From assembly GCA_017421905.1 (NCBI GenBank), contig JAFOHH010000066.1:1-12890 (forward strand): 12,890 bases of DNA, read 5' to 3'. The position numbers and the translations under genes are program-made. The notes beneath the pieces were generated by a model. It searched no databases. It saw nothing but the letters and a program-made list of their open reading frames with translations, and was not told where the DNA came from. Of this stretch, positions 1 through 5,555 are shown piece after piece (positions within the stretch are counted from its first letter, which is position 1; each line of letters opens with the position of its first letter). This stretch comes from Clostridia bacterium. Its GTDB lineage: Bacteria > Bacillota > Clostridia > Christensenellales > Borkfalkiaceae.

Positions 1-270
1 CTCTACCGTGGGCGCAACGGTGGGAATTACCGTCGGTTCTACCGTGGGTTCAACGGTTTCTTCTACCGTCGGTTCTACCGAGGGCGCAATAGACGGCGCG
101 ATAGACGGAGCGATAGAAAGCGCAACGCTTGCCTCCACCGAAGGGTTTGCGGTGGGCGCAACGCTGGGAACAACCGTGGGCGTTACGCTGGGCGCGGTGC
201 CGGAATTGCACGCCGTAATGCTGCAAAGGGCGATAGTCGCAAGTAAAATTGCGGCGAAAAGTTTTTTCAT
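1..270 (-). CDS. Lipoprotein with P/S/T/V-rich repeat region (N-terminal part, cut by window edge)
   Basis: Reading the minus strand from the ATG at 270, 90 codons stay open to the left edge, so this is the first part of a longer gene. The start has a strong ribosome binding site (AGGAGG at about 279-284). Residues 1-20 form a lipoprotein signal peptide (MKKLFAAILLA..., two lysines then a hydrophobic run) ending in the lipobox I-T-A-C, so lipidation and cleavage at Cys21 are expected. From about residue 25 the sequence is low complexity, built of short units such as APSV, APTV and EPTV, with several glutamates. This looks like an extended stalk holding a downstream domain away from the membrane; that domain is outside the window. 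A similar but shorter segment follows the signal peptide of the surface protein at 2671-4419. The function cannot be named. The call as an exported lipoprotein is firm. Confidence 0.8.
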   Translation of the reverse strand, partial: MKKLFAAILLATIALCSITACNSGTAPSVTPTVVPSVAPTANPSVEASVALSIAPSIAPSIAPSVEPTVEETVEPTVEPTVIPTVAPTVE

Positions 271-369
271 AAATGGCCTCCTGTGCAAAACGAAATTCGT
301 TTGCGGGACGTCGTTAAAACGTGAATATTTTGATGAGTGGGGGTTATGCTAAGGGCTTCTTTTTAAAAT

Positions 370-385
370 GAGAGGCGTGGCTCTC
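370..385 (-). terminator. Weak hairpin after the glycosyltransferase gene
   Basis: A 5 bp stem (GAGAG/CTCTC) with a 6-base loop lies just past the glycosyltransferase stop codon, followed on the minus strand by ATTTTAAAA. The stem is short and the T run is broken, so this is at best a weak intrinsic terminator. The 121 bp gap to the lipoprotein start holds no promoter I can recognise, and read-through into the lipoprotein gene is possible. Confidence 0.25.
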
Positions 386-391
386 CTTTCG

Positions 392-1327
392 TTAGTTTAC
401 GCGGCTGCCAACGATGTAGCGGGGGCGGTTTTTCACTTCGTCGTACACGCGGGCGAGATATAGGTTCGTAAGCCCGTTGGATACGAGGAGCGCTGCCGTT
501 GCAAGCCCGATGGTCGGGAACAGGTAAGCGGTAAGCCCTACGTTAATGCTCCAAATGAGGAGGAGCGGAAATGCAATAAAGCAAGCAACCGACAAAACGC
601 CGAGCGCGATGCCGAGCTTCATAGCGAGGGATAAGGGGTAGTTGCTGTTGGCAACGATGCCGTCTTCGGCAAGGCGCACCAGCTTTTTAATGGAATACTT
701 GGTTTTGCCTGCGGCGCGTGCCTCGCGCAAAAATTCCACTTCCGTTTGCTTAAAGCCCATCCAAGCCGTCATACCGCGAAGAAAGCGATGGTGCTCGGTC
801 ATGGAAAGATAGGTTTCGATAACCTTGCGGTCGAACAGCTTAAAGTCGCCAACGCTTGCAGGGATATTAAGGCCCGTAATTTTCTTTAAGAATTTGGTAT
901 ACAAGGTACTGGTAAACTTTTTGAAAAAGGTTTCGCCCTTTCTTTTTTGGCGTTTGCCGTGTACGACCTCGTAGCCCTCCTTCCACTTGGCAATCATATC
1001 CAAAACGGCCTCGGGCGGGTCTTGCAGGTCTACGTCGATATCAATTACGGCGTCGCCCTTTGCCTCGGTAAATCCGCAGTGAATAGCCGCCTGCTGACCG
1101 AAGTTGCGGCTGAAATTGATAAGGCGCACGCGGGCATCCTTTTGGCAAATTGCGGTAACGTTTTCTTCCGTTTTGTCGCGGCTGCCGTCGTTTACGTAAA
1201 TAATTTCAAAGGGTTCGCCCGTTTGTTCCATAACGGGGACCATTGCTTCGTAAAACTTGGTTACACATTCTTCCTCGTTAAAAACGGGAACGACGATAGA
1301 GTAAACGGGTTTTTGTTTGTTTTCCAT
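392..1327 (-). CDS. Family 2 glycosyltransferase, polyprenyl-phosphate type (DPM1/GtrB-like), membrane anchored
   Basis: The 311-residue product has the usual length and order of the GtrB/CsbB/DPM1-like group of GT-A glycosyltransferases. Visible motifs are VVPVFNEEE (12-20), YVNDGSRDKT (44-53), RNFGQQAA (74-81), the nucleotide-sugar and metal binding stretch DVDLQDPPE (98-106), and RFLRG (181-185). Two hydrophobic helices follow at about 233-258 and 265-290, with a short basic tail. Members of this group move a sugar from UDP- or GDP-sugar to undecaprenyl phosphate on the inner face of the membrane, for use in decorating wall polymers or surface polysaccharides; donor and acceptor cannot be read from sequence. 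The ATG start has AGGAG 10 bases upstream. The gene has its own promoter and no partner such as a GtrA flippase or an acceptor-modifying enzyme next to it. Family assignment is secure, substrate unknown. Confidence 0.93.
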   Translation of the reverse strand: MENKQKPVYSIVVPVFNEEECVTKFYEAMVPVMEQTGEPFEIIYVNDGSRDKTEENVTAICQKDARVRLINFSRNFGQQAAIHCGFTEAKGDAVIDIDVDLQDPPEAVLDMIAKWKEGYEVVHGKRQKRKGETFFKKFTSTLYTKFLKKITGLNIPASVGDFKLFDRKVIETYLSMTEHHRFLRGMTAWMGFKQTEVEFLREARAAGKTKYSIKKLVRLAEDGIVANSNYPLSLAMKLGIALGVLSVACFIAFPLLLIWSINVGLTAYLFPTIGLATAALLVSNGLTNLYLARVYDEVKNRPRYIVGSRVN

Positions 1328-1368
1328 AGCTTTCTTTCTCCTAAAATATAGTAAGGGATTATGTATCC

Positions 1369-1397
1369 ATTATAACACGCATACGCAAAAAAGAAAA
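1369..1397 (-). promoter_or_regulatory. SigmaA-type promoter of the glycosyltransferase gene
   Basis: On the minus strand a perfect TATAAT (1374-1369) lies 41 bases before the start codon. The -35 region at 17 bp spacing is weak (TTTTCT, 1397-1392). The DNA just upstream is A/T rich and contains the 16 bp inverted repeat CGAAAAA-AA-TTTTTCG (1405-1420), which sits where an UP element would be and may make up for the poor -35. Confidence 0.6.
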
Positions 1398-1445
1398 GGA
1401 TTATCGAAAAAAATTTTTCGTTATTTACAATATTTTATAAAAAAG

Positions 1446-1489
1446 TTTCCCCTTTAGGGGAAAAATTGCGCCTTTTAGGGGATAAAGGC
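1446..1489 (-). terminator. Two small hairpins downstream of the rluA-family terminator
   Basis: Past the main terminator, the minus strand can form two more stem-loops: GCCTTT/AAAGGC (1470-1475 with 1484-1489), followed after three bases by five T, and TTTCCCC/GGGGAAA (1446-1452 with 1457-1463), followed by C and six T. Both could act as backup terminators. The CCCCTTTAGGGG core resembles a hairpin inside the ytaF-like gene at 5054-5076, so these may instead be copies of a small dispersed palindromic element. Confidence 0.5.
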
Positions 1490-1520
1490 AAAAAAATGCG
1501 CCCCGCTTTGGCGGGGCGCA
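1490..1520 (-). terminator. Intrinsic terminator of the RluA-family gene
   Basis: A perfect 10 bp GC-rich stem (TGCGCCCCGC at 1497-1506 with GCGGGGCGCA at 1511-1520, loop of four bases) is followed on the minus strand by seven T (1496-1490). It lies 37 bases after the stop codon and is a textbook factor-independent terminator. Confidence 0.92.
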
Positions 1521-1557
1521 AACCTTTTTATTTAAAAATTTTAAAATGCCTTTCCCT

Positions 1558-2397
1558 CTATTTGGGTTGCAAGGGATAAAAAACCTCTTCATAGGTGAAG
1601 GTTTTTTGGGAAAGGTAGCAAAGCGGGCTGGTTTCCGCAAAGGTAAAGGTAAGAGAAACGGCGGAAAGCTCCTGCTTTTCCCTGCCGTAGCGTTTGTTAA
1701 TTTCTCCCCTGCCGTACTTGCCGTCGCCCACGATAAAGTGCCCGATATGGGCAAGGTGCGCGCGGATTTGATGCGTTCTCCCCGTATGCAATAAAACGGA
1801 AAGCACCGAAGTACCATCGCCCAAATTTTGCACCAAATCGTATTCCGTTACGATGGAAAGTGCATCCGGCTCGGGACGGTTTACCACGCGGACAAGCCCT
1901 GTTTTGGCATTTTTTACGAGGTAGTGTTTTAGCGTGGCGTGCGGCGGATTGGGCACACCGTATACGCGGCAAAGATAACGCTTTTGCACACGGCGCTCTT
2001 TCATGGCGGAAAGTAATTCTCCTTCTATAGCGGCGGTTTTTGCAAAGATAATGAGCCCTGCCGTGTTGGTATCTAAACGGTGTACGGGGTATATTTCCCC
2101 TCGTTTTTCCGTAAGGTAGGTGAGCAGATTTTCGTAGGAAACGCCCCGCTTTTTGGCAACAATAAGTACGTTTTCGTCCTCGAAAACGGGCTGCATTAGG
2201 GGGAATTTTTCCTCGTTAAAAAACACGGTAACCTCGTCGCCCGCAAAAAGCGTTGCCTGCGGCTTAGCAGGCGTTCCGTTTATTTTAATATCCTTTTTCT
2301 CGCACAGCTTTTGCAGCATATAGGGCGGCAAAAAGGTACATTCCTCCCGAAACAACGCTTTGAGCGAACCGGGGGCTTTTACGGTGATTTTTTTCAT
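1558..2397 (-). CDS. RluA-family RNA pseudouridine synthase
   Basis: The 279-residue product has an S4-like RNA-binding region (about 14-60) and the RluA-family catalytic domain (about 70-275). The signature HRLDTNTAGL (106-115) carries the catalytic Asp109, and LHTGRTHQIRAHL (203-215) followed by GDGKYG is the second family signature. Such enzymes turn specific uridines of 23S rRNA or tRNA into pseudouridine; the target site cannot be told from the sequence, so no rluA/C/D letter is given. I start at the ATG at 2397, because it has a ribosome binding site (AAGGAAG, 8 bases upstream) and begins with the usual beta-strand and S4 residues. The frame is open further upstream to 2544, but that stretch only translates a DNA tandem repeat (RLQGNR units). 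The gene is transcribed alone, between terminators on both sides. Length is normal for the family. Confidence 0.93.
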   Translation of the reverse strand: MKKITVKAPGSLKALFREECTFLPPYMLQKLCEKKDIKINGTPAKPQATLFAGDEVTVFFNEEKFPLMQPVFEDENVLIVAKKRGVSYENLLTYLTEKRGEIYPVHRLDTNTAGLIIFAKTAAIEGELLSAMKERRVQKRYLCRVYGVPNPPHATLKHYLVKNAKTGLVRVVNRPEPDALSIVTEYDLVQNLGDGTSVLSVLLHTGRTHQIRAHLAHIGHFIVGDGKYGRGEINKRYGREKQELSAVSLTFTFAETSPLCYLSQKTFTYEEVFYPLQPK

Positions 2398-2463
2398 AAA
2401 AAATACTTCCTTACGCGGCGAAAATGCCGTAAATTTTACGAGGATTTCGTTCAAAAAAGTGGT

Positions 2464-2568
2464 AAACGGGGTGCGGTTTCCCTGCAAACGGGGTGCGGTT
2501 TGGTTGCCGGCGTATGCGCGGTTTCCCTGCAAACGGGTGCGCAATTTCTATGCAAAGGGGGCTTGCAA
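2464..2568. repeat. Tandem array of 22-23 bp units upstream of the RluA-family gene
   Basis: Five head-to-tail units start at 2464, 2486, 2508, 2531 and 2554 (the last partial). Units 1 and 2 share a 16 bp exact block (AAACGGGGTGCGGTTT at 2464-2479 and 2486-2501). A 20 bp exact block beginning GCGGTTTCCC occurs at 2473-2492 and again at 2518-2537. Each unit has the pattern TGCG, a T-rich stretch, then TGC. The array fills most of the intergenic region between the surface-protein terminator and the rluA start. A related pattern is seen at 5466-5555. No cas genes or unique spacers are present, so it is not CRISPR. Confidence 0.85.
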
Positions 2569-2600
2569 CCGATTAAATGGTAGGCACGGTAAAAAGGTAC

Positions 2601-2629
2601 AATAAGGGCGCGTGCAAATGCACGCGCCC
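2601..2629 (-). terminator. GC-rich hairpin, likely terminator of the surface-protein gene
   Basis: A perfect 10 bp stem (GGGCGCGTGC at 2606-2615 with GCACGCGCCC at 2620-2629, loop of four) lies 41 bases past the stop codon of the surface-protein gene. On the minus strand it is followed by TTATTGTACC, a poor T run, so termination may be incomplete or the stem may mainly protect the transcript's 3' end. Confidence 0.7.
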
Positions 2630-2670
2630 GTAAAGATCATTCTTGAAAACCGAAAGGAATAACTATGCGA

Positions 2671-4419
2671 TTATTCGTCCTTCTTTTGGCTCTTTTTGTA
2701 GATAACTTCTAACACGATGATACCAACAACGCAAAGAGCGGCAATGCCGAGGAAAATAACGGAAACGACGTTTTGTTCGATCCAAGATTTTGCTTGCGGT
2801 GCTGCAGAAGCGGACTTAACGGTAAATTCGATAATACCGCCTGCCTTGCCGGAGCCTGCTTGAAGGGTAGGTTCGCTCTTGTTCATATACTTATCGATAA
2901 TTTGAACGGTATAGCGATAAGTACCCGTTTTTACAGGGGTGTAAGAATCGCCAACGTTTTCGATTACTTCCCATTCGTTAGTGGATTTGTTGAAGTATTC
3001 CAACGTTTTAATTGCGCTGTAAGAGGAATCGGAAGGCGTGTAGTTGGTAAGCTTAATAGCCGTGCCAACGTATTGCGTGGTGTTGAGGGTAATGGTAACA
3101 ACGGGTTTTTTAACTGCGGTTACGTTTACCGAAAGGATGGGGCAGGATTCGATATCTGCTTGGTTTTCGCAAAGGTCAACGGGGATGATGCGAACTTGAT
3201 ATACGCCTACGGAAGAAGGAGTAAATGCAGGAACGCCGCCCGTGGTGGACGTGGTAGTGGAAGGCTTGGTTGCAGAGGGTGCCCAGTATTGAATGCGATA
3301 GTTCATAGAACCGATTGCGGTGCAGTTATCGCTAACGGGGGGCATGGGAAGTTGAACGGTAGTACCTTTGGTGATTTCCATTTCGTCAATCTTTGCTTGG
3401 TATTCTGCCGTTTTGGTTGCATCCCAAACGGGTTTTACGGTATCTTCTGCAATAGCGGTAAATACGATTTCCTTTTCGTCGATTTTGCCTGCGGAATCTT
3501 TAACGGTGATAAGCACCTTGTATTCGCCTGCAACCTTAAAGAGAACCTTGTTGTTTGCCGTGGTGTTGGTGATAACGAAGTAGTCGTTGTTCTTTTCCTT
3601 ACCGGAAGGAATAACTACGCTTTCGTCCACGGGGGTAACGGCAATTTCTCTCGTAATCGTACCAACGGCGTCTACCCCTTCAAAGAAAATGGTGTTTTCT
3701 ACGAAAAGAGGAACGGTGGTCGTATTAAACTTGTCTAAATAAATGAGCGTGGGAGCTACGGAATCGGAGAACGAATCGCCGTCCTTTGCAAAGGTTTCGC
3801 CGTTAAGCTCGGTAAGGGTAACGGAGAGTGCTGCAGCGGAGGTTACGTTTGCTACCTTCATCGTAGCGTAAGGCCAGTACATTTCTTCGGATGCGCCGAG
3901 AACTACGCCGTTTACCGAGATGTTGAATTCGCCTTCTGCTTCGTAGAAGGTTTCAACGGTAATGGTAGCGCCGTCCGTAAGGGCTACGGCTTCGCCATCG
4001 TTAAGCTTTGCTTTAACGGTGGTACCGTCCGAAGTGAGGACGATTTTATTTTCTACCGTGGAGTCGCCCGTTTTAATACCGGTGAGGGTAATGACGAATT
4101 CGGTATAATTAATAGAACCGAAAGCAAAGGTTGCTTTTAAGTTGTTAAGCTTTACGTTGTTTGCGTAAAGTGCCGATTCGCCGGCAGGGATGGAAAGGTT
4201 AATACCGCCGTTGTCGCCAACCTTAATAACAACTTTGGAGGTGGTGCCAACTTCCCAAAGGTCGTCTGCTTCGTAAGTGGTGGCAGGGGTAGAGGTTTCT
4301 ACCGAAGGTGCGGTGGAAGGCTCTACGGAAGTTTCTGCATAAGCGCTTACAGCGGAAAATGCACAACAAACTGCCGATACGAGCGCAAGCATGAAAGTGA
4401 TCAATTTTCTGGTTTTCAT
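2671..4419 (-). CDS. Exported, C-terminally membrane-anchored protein with Ig-like domains
   Basis: The 582-residue product has a Sec signal peptide (1-28, cleavage after AYA). A low-complexity S/T/P/E linker follows (29-50), then about 480 residues rich in beta strands, one transmembrane helix (about 551-574) and a short charged cytoplasmic tail (YKKSQKKDE). Residues about 60-205 look like one beta-sandwich. Residues about 225-325 end in GEYKVLITVKDSAG, and 435-535 contain KTGTYRYTVQIIDKYMN; both are typical last strands of bacterial Ig/cadherin-like folds. Another beta-rich stretch at 345-435 includes VGVYQVRIIPVDLCEN. Three cysteines (366, 417, 426) fall in that third region, so a disulfide is possible. 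I see no catalytic motif, sortase signal or S-layer domain. It is probably a surface scaffold or binding protein facing the wall; the ligand is unknown. AGGAG lies 8 bases before the ATG. The gene is transcribed alone from a very strong promoter. Confidence 0.88.
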   Translation of the reverse strand: MKTRKLITFMLALVSAVCCAFSAVSAYAETSVEPSTAPSVETSTPATTYEADDLWEVGTTSKVVIKVGDNGGINLSIPAGESALYANNVKLNNLKATFAFGSINYTEFVITLTGIKTGDSTVENKIVLTSDGTTVKAKLNDGEAVALTDGATITVETFYEAEGEFNISVNGVVLGASEEMYWPYATMKVANVTSAAALSVTLTELNGETFAKDGDSFSDSVAPTLIYLDKFNTTTVPLFVENTIFFEGVDAVGTITREIAVTPVDESVVIPSGKEKNNDYFVITNTTANNKVLFKVAGEYKVLITVKDSAGKIDEKEIVFTAIAEDTVKPVWDATKTAEYQAKIDEMEITKGTTVQLPMPPVSDNCTAIGSMNYRIQYWAPSATKPSTTTSTTGGVPAFTPSSVGVYQVRIIPVDLCENQADIESCPILSVNVTAVKKPVVTITLNTTQYVGTAIKLTNYTPSDSSYSAIKTLEYFNKSTNEWEVIENVGDSYTPVKTGTYRYTVQIIDKYMNKSEPTLQAGSGKAGGIIEFTVKSASAAPQAKSWIEQNVVSVIFLGIAALCVVGIIVLEVIYKKSQKKDE

Positions 4420-4442
4420 AAATATTGCTCCTAAAAGTATCC

Positions 4443-4458
4443 CTATCTAAATAGATAG
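4443..4458. promoter_or_regulatory. Inverted repeat at the transcription start of the surface-protein gene
   Basis: Perfect 7 bp arms (CTATCTA at 4443-4449 and TAGATAG at 4452-4458) with a 2 bp centre lie directly at the expected start point (about 4459) of the promoter described next. As DNA it could be an operator for a dimeric regulator. As RNA the 2-base centre would force a shorter stem. It is too close to the promoter to be a terminator. Confidence 0.5.
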
Positions 4459-4465
4459 CCTACAT

Positions 4466-4494
4466 ATTTTACATTAAAACCACTTTTTTGTCAA
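4466..4494 (-). promoter_or_regulatory. Near-consensus sigmaA promoter of the surface-protein gene
   Basis: On the minus strand the -35 is a perfect TTGACA (4494-4489), the spacer is exactly 17 bp, and the -10 is TAAAAT (4471-4466), five of six matches to consensus. The 5' untranslated region is about 40 bases and contains the AGGAG site at 4428-4432. Confidence 0.88.
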
Positions 4495-4495
4495 T

Positions 4496-4517
4496 GCATT
4501 TACCGAGCATTTACCGA
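4496..4517. repeat. 11 bp tandem direct repeat abutting the -35 of the surface-protein promoter
   Basis: The 11 bp sequence GCATTTACCGA occurs twice with no gap (4496-4506 and 4507-4517). On the minus strand the two copies end two bases before the TTGACA box. Two identical half sites one helical turn apart, just upstream of -35, match the usual layout of binding sites for OmpR/PhoB-type response regulators. No regulator gene is in the window, so the binder is unknown; it could also be a chance duplication. Confidence 0.6.
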
Positions 4518-4630
4518 GTTTTCGGCACTTTTTTTCAATTTCTTCCATATATTGTAAGAAAAGGGAGGCGTTTTTTGCCCCAAACGAGCTTTTAAGGACG
4601 AAATTTTGAATTGCTGCGGAGGAAAAGGAA

Positions 4631-5380
4631 ATGCACGGTTTTATTTTTTTAATGGTTACGGCACTCACGGTAAGCGTGGATTCCTTTCTTTGCGGGTTTA
4701 CTTTGGCAACCAAGCGGCGCGAGCTATCGGGGCGCGCCCGCTTAACGATAACCCTTTTTGCATCCTTTACCGTGGGAATGCTTTGCACGGTAGGGGCTAT
4801 GCTAGGTGCGCAGCTCGGCATGCTTTTGGCAGAACGCGCGCAAATGGTTGGTGGCATCGTCCTTTTCGCTATGGGCACGGCACAACTGCTTTCGACCAAA
4901 CAAAAGGGAGGCTGCGTAAATTCTTCCCCGAACAATAAAACAGGCGTGCACGACGTAAAAGAAAATTTCGCGCGCTATCCGAAGGAATGTTCCGTAGGCG
5001 ATTGCAAAGAAAACGCCGTGCTTTGCCCTTTAAAAAAGGACACAAATAAAAGCCCTTCCCCTTTACGGGGCGAAGGAGAAAAAAGTTGCCTCCCCTCACA
5101 AAAAAATACGCCGCTGCGCACCTTTTTGGGGCTGGTTAGCGAGGCGGTTTTGATTGGGGTGGGGATTGGCTCGGACGGGGCGATGGCATCGGTTATGCTA
5201 GCTGCAACGGGATATCCCCCTCTTATCCCCGCGCTTGCCGTTACCCTTTGCCACGTTGCGCTAATCGGGCTGGGACTTCGGCTTGCAGAGTGCAAAAAAA
5301 TAAAAAAACTGACGGTGGTTTCCCTGCTGGCGCCGCTATTTTTAATTGCGCTCGGCGCGTGGAAAATCGTTATGCCTTAA
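4631..5380 (+). CDS. YtaF/MntP-type six-helix membrane protein with an enlarged central loop
   Basis: This is the only plus-strand gene. The 249-residue product has two similar halves of three hydrophobic helices each (about 3-25, 37-60, 68-88 and 165-190, 197-217, 227-247). Each half starts with a helix carrying an aspartate: Asp17 in ALTVSVDSF and Asp182 in GIGSDGAM. That layout fits the MntP/YtaF family (DUF204): MntP exports manganese, while YtaF is a sporulation-linked relative of unknown activity in Bacillus. I favour YtaF-like because of the long segment between the halves, but cannot exclude a cation exporter. The loop (about 89-163) is hydrophilic, has several cysteines and a stretch SPSPLRGEGEK encoded by a hairpin-like repeat. 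Family members are usually about 190-210 residues, so roughly 40-60 extra residues sit there. GGAGG lies 8 bases before the ATG. The gene diverges from the surface-protein gene and ends at the shared terminator at 5403-5440. Confidence 0.75.
   Translation: MHGFIFLMVTALTVSVDSFLCGFTLATKRRELSGRARLTITLFASFTVGMLCTVGAMLGAQLGMLLAERAQMVGGIVLFAMGTAQLLSTKQKGGCVNSSPNNKTGVHDVKENFARYPKECSVGDCKENAVLCPLKKDTNKSPSPLRGEGEKSCLPSQKNTPLRTFLGLVSEAVLIGVGIGSDGAMASVMLAATGYPPLIPALAVTLCHVALIGLGLRLAECKKIKKLTVVSLLAPLFLIALGAWKIVMP
5054..5076. repeat. Palindromic repeat-like element inside the ytaF-like coding sequence
   Basis: CCTT-CCCC, a 5-base loop, then GGGG-CG-AAGG forms a stem with one 2-base bulge. It lies in the extra loop of the membrane protein and is translated as part of SPSPLRGEGEK. 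The core TTCCCCTTTA followed by GGGG also occurs in the hairpin at 1446-1463. The similarity is short, so common origin is an inference. Confidence 0.45.
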
Positions 5381-5402
5381 AAGCCCCTTTCCCTTTTTAT
5401 AC

Positions 5403-5440
5403 AAAAAAACCTCCTTAGATAGGAGGCTTTTATTTTTTAT
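5403..5440. terminator. Bidirectional intrinsic terminator between the ytaF-like gene and trhP
   Basis: The stem CCTCCT (5410-5415)/AGGAGG (5421-5426) with a 5-base loop is followed on the plus strand by CTTTTATTTTTT. On the minus strand it is followed by seven T (the A run 5403-5409). It can therefore end transcription from the ytaF-like gene on one side and from the long minus-strand operon on the other. Confidence 0.88.
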
Positions 5441-5465
5441 GGAATGAAAGAGAAAAAAAGCAATT

Positions 5466-5555
5466 CTCCTGCAAGGATATTATGCGTTTTTTCCGCAGGA
5501 TATTATGCGATTTTGCAAGGGTTATGCGTTTTTTCCGCAGGATATTATGCGTTTT
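5466..5555. repeat. Short tandem array at the 3' end of trhP
   Basis: The heptamer TTATGCG starts at 5480, 5503, 5522 and 5545, with spacings 23, 19 and 23, so the array is a 42 bp dimer present twice. A 30 bp block is exactly repeated (5480-5509 and 5522-5551); it begins TTATGCGTTTTTTCCGCAGG. On the minus strand the first unit supplies the trhP stop codon, since its TTA at 5545-5547 reads TAA, and the remaining units run on toward the terminator. Each unit can form a small TGCG/CGCA stem. The unit pattern resembles the array at 2464-2568. Confidence 0.85.

Noticed and set aside
8..352. Plus-strand open frame with Gly/Thr/Val-rich repeats
   Set aside because: It is the antisense reading of the lipoprotein's repeat region; the minus strand has the ribosome binding site, signal peptide and lipobox.
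1425..1817. Minus-strand frame overlapping the rluA-family 3' end and its terminators
   Set aside because: It reads through three hairpins and overlaps a well-supported gene in another frame; no ribosome binding site.
2398..2544. N-terminal extension of the RluA-family protein
   Set aside because: It translates a DNA tandem repeat, has no good ribosome binding site at its start, and the internal ATG at 2397 has one and fits the family.
2464..2568. CRISPR array
   Set aside because: Units run head to tail without unique spacers, units are 22-23 bp and diverged, and no cas gene is near.
2773..3738. Long plus-strand open frame of 321 codons
   Set aside because: It lies fully antisense to the surface-protein gene, lacks any domain pattern and has a Cys/Phe/Arg-rich composition typical of shadow frames.
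4474..4935. Minus-strand frame opposite the start of the ytaF-like gene
   Set aside because: It covers the divergent promoter region and is antisense to clear membrane helices; no start signal.
4895..5119. Frameshift or gene fusion in the ytaF-like gene
   Set aside because: The frame stays open without a break and both three-helix halves are intact in the same frame, so a loop insertion explains it better.
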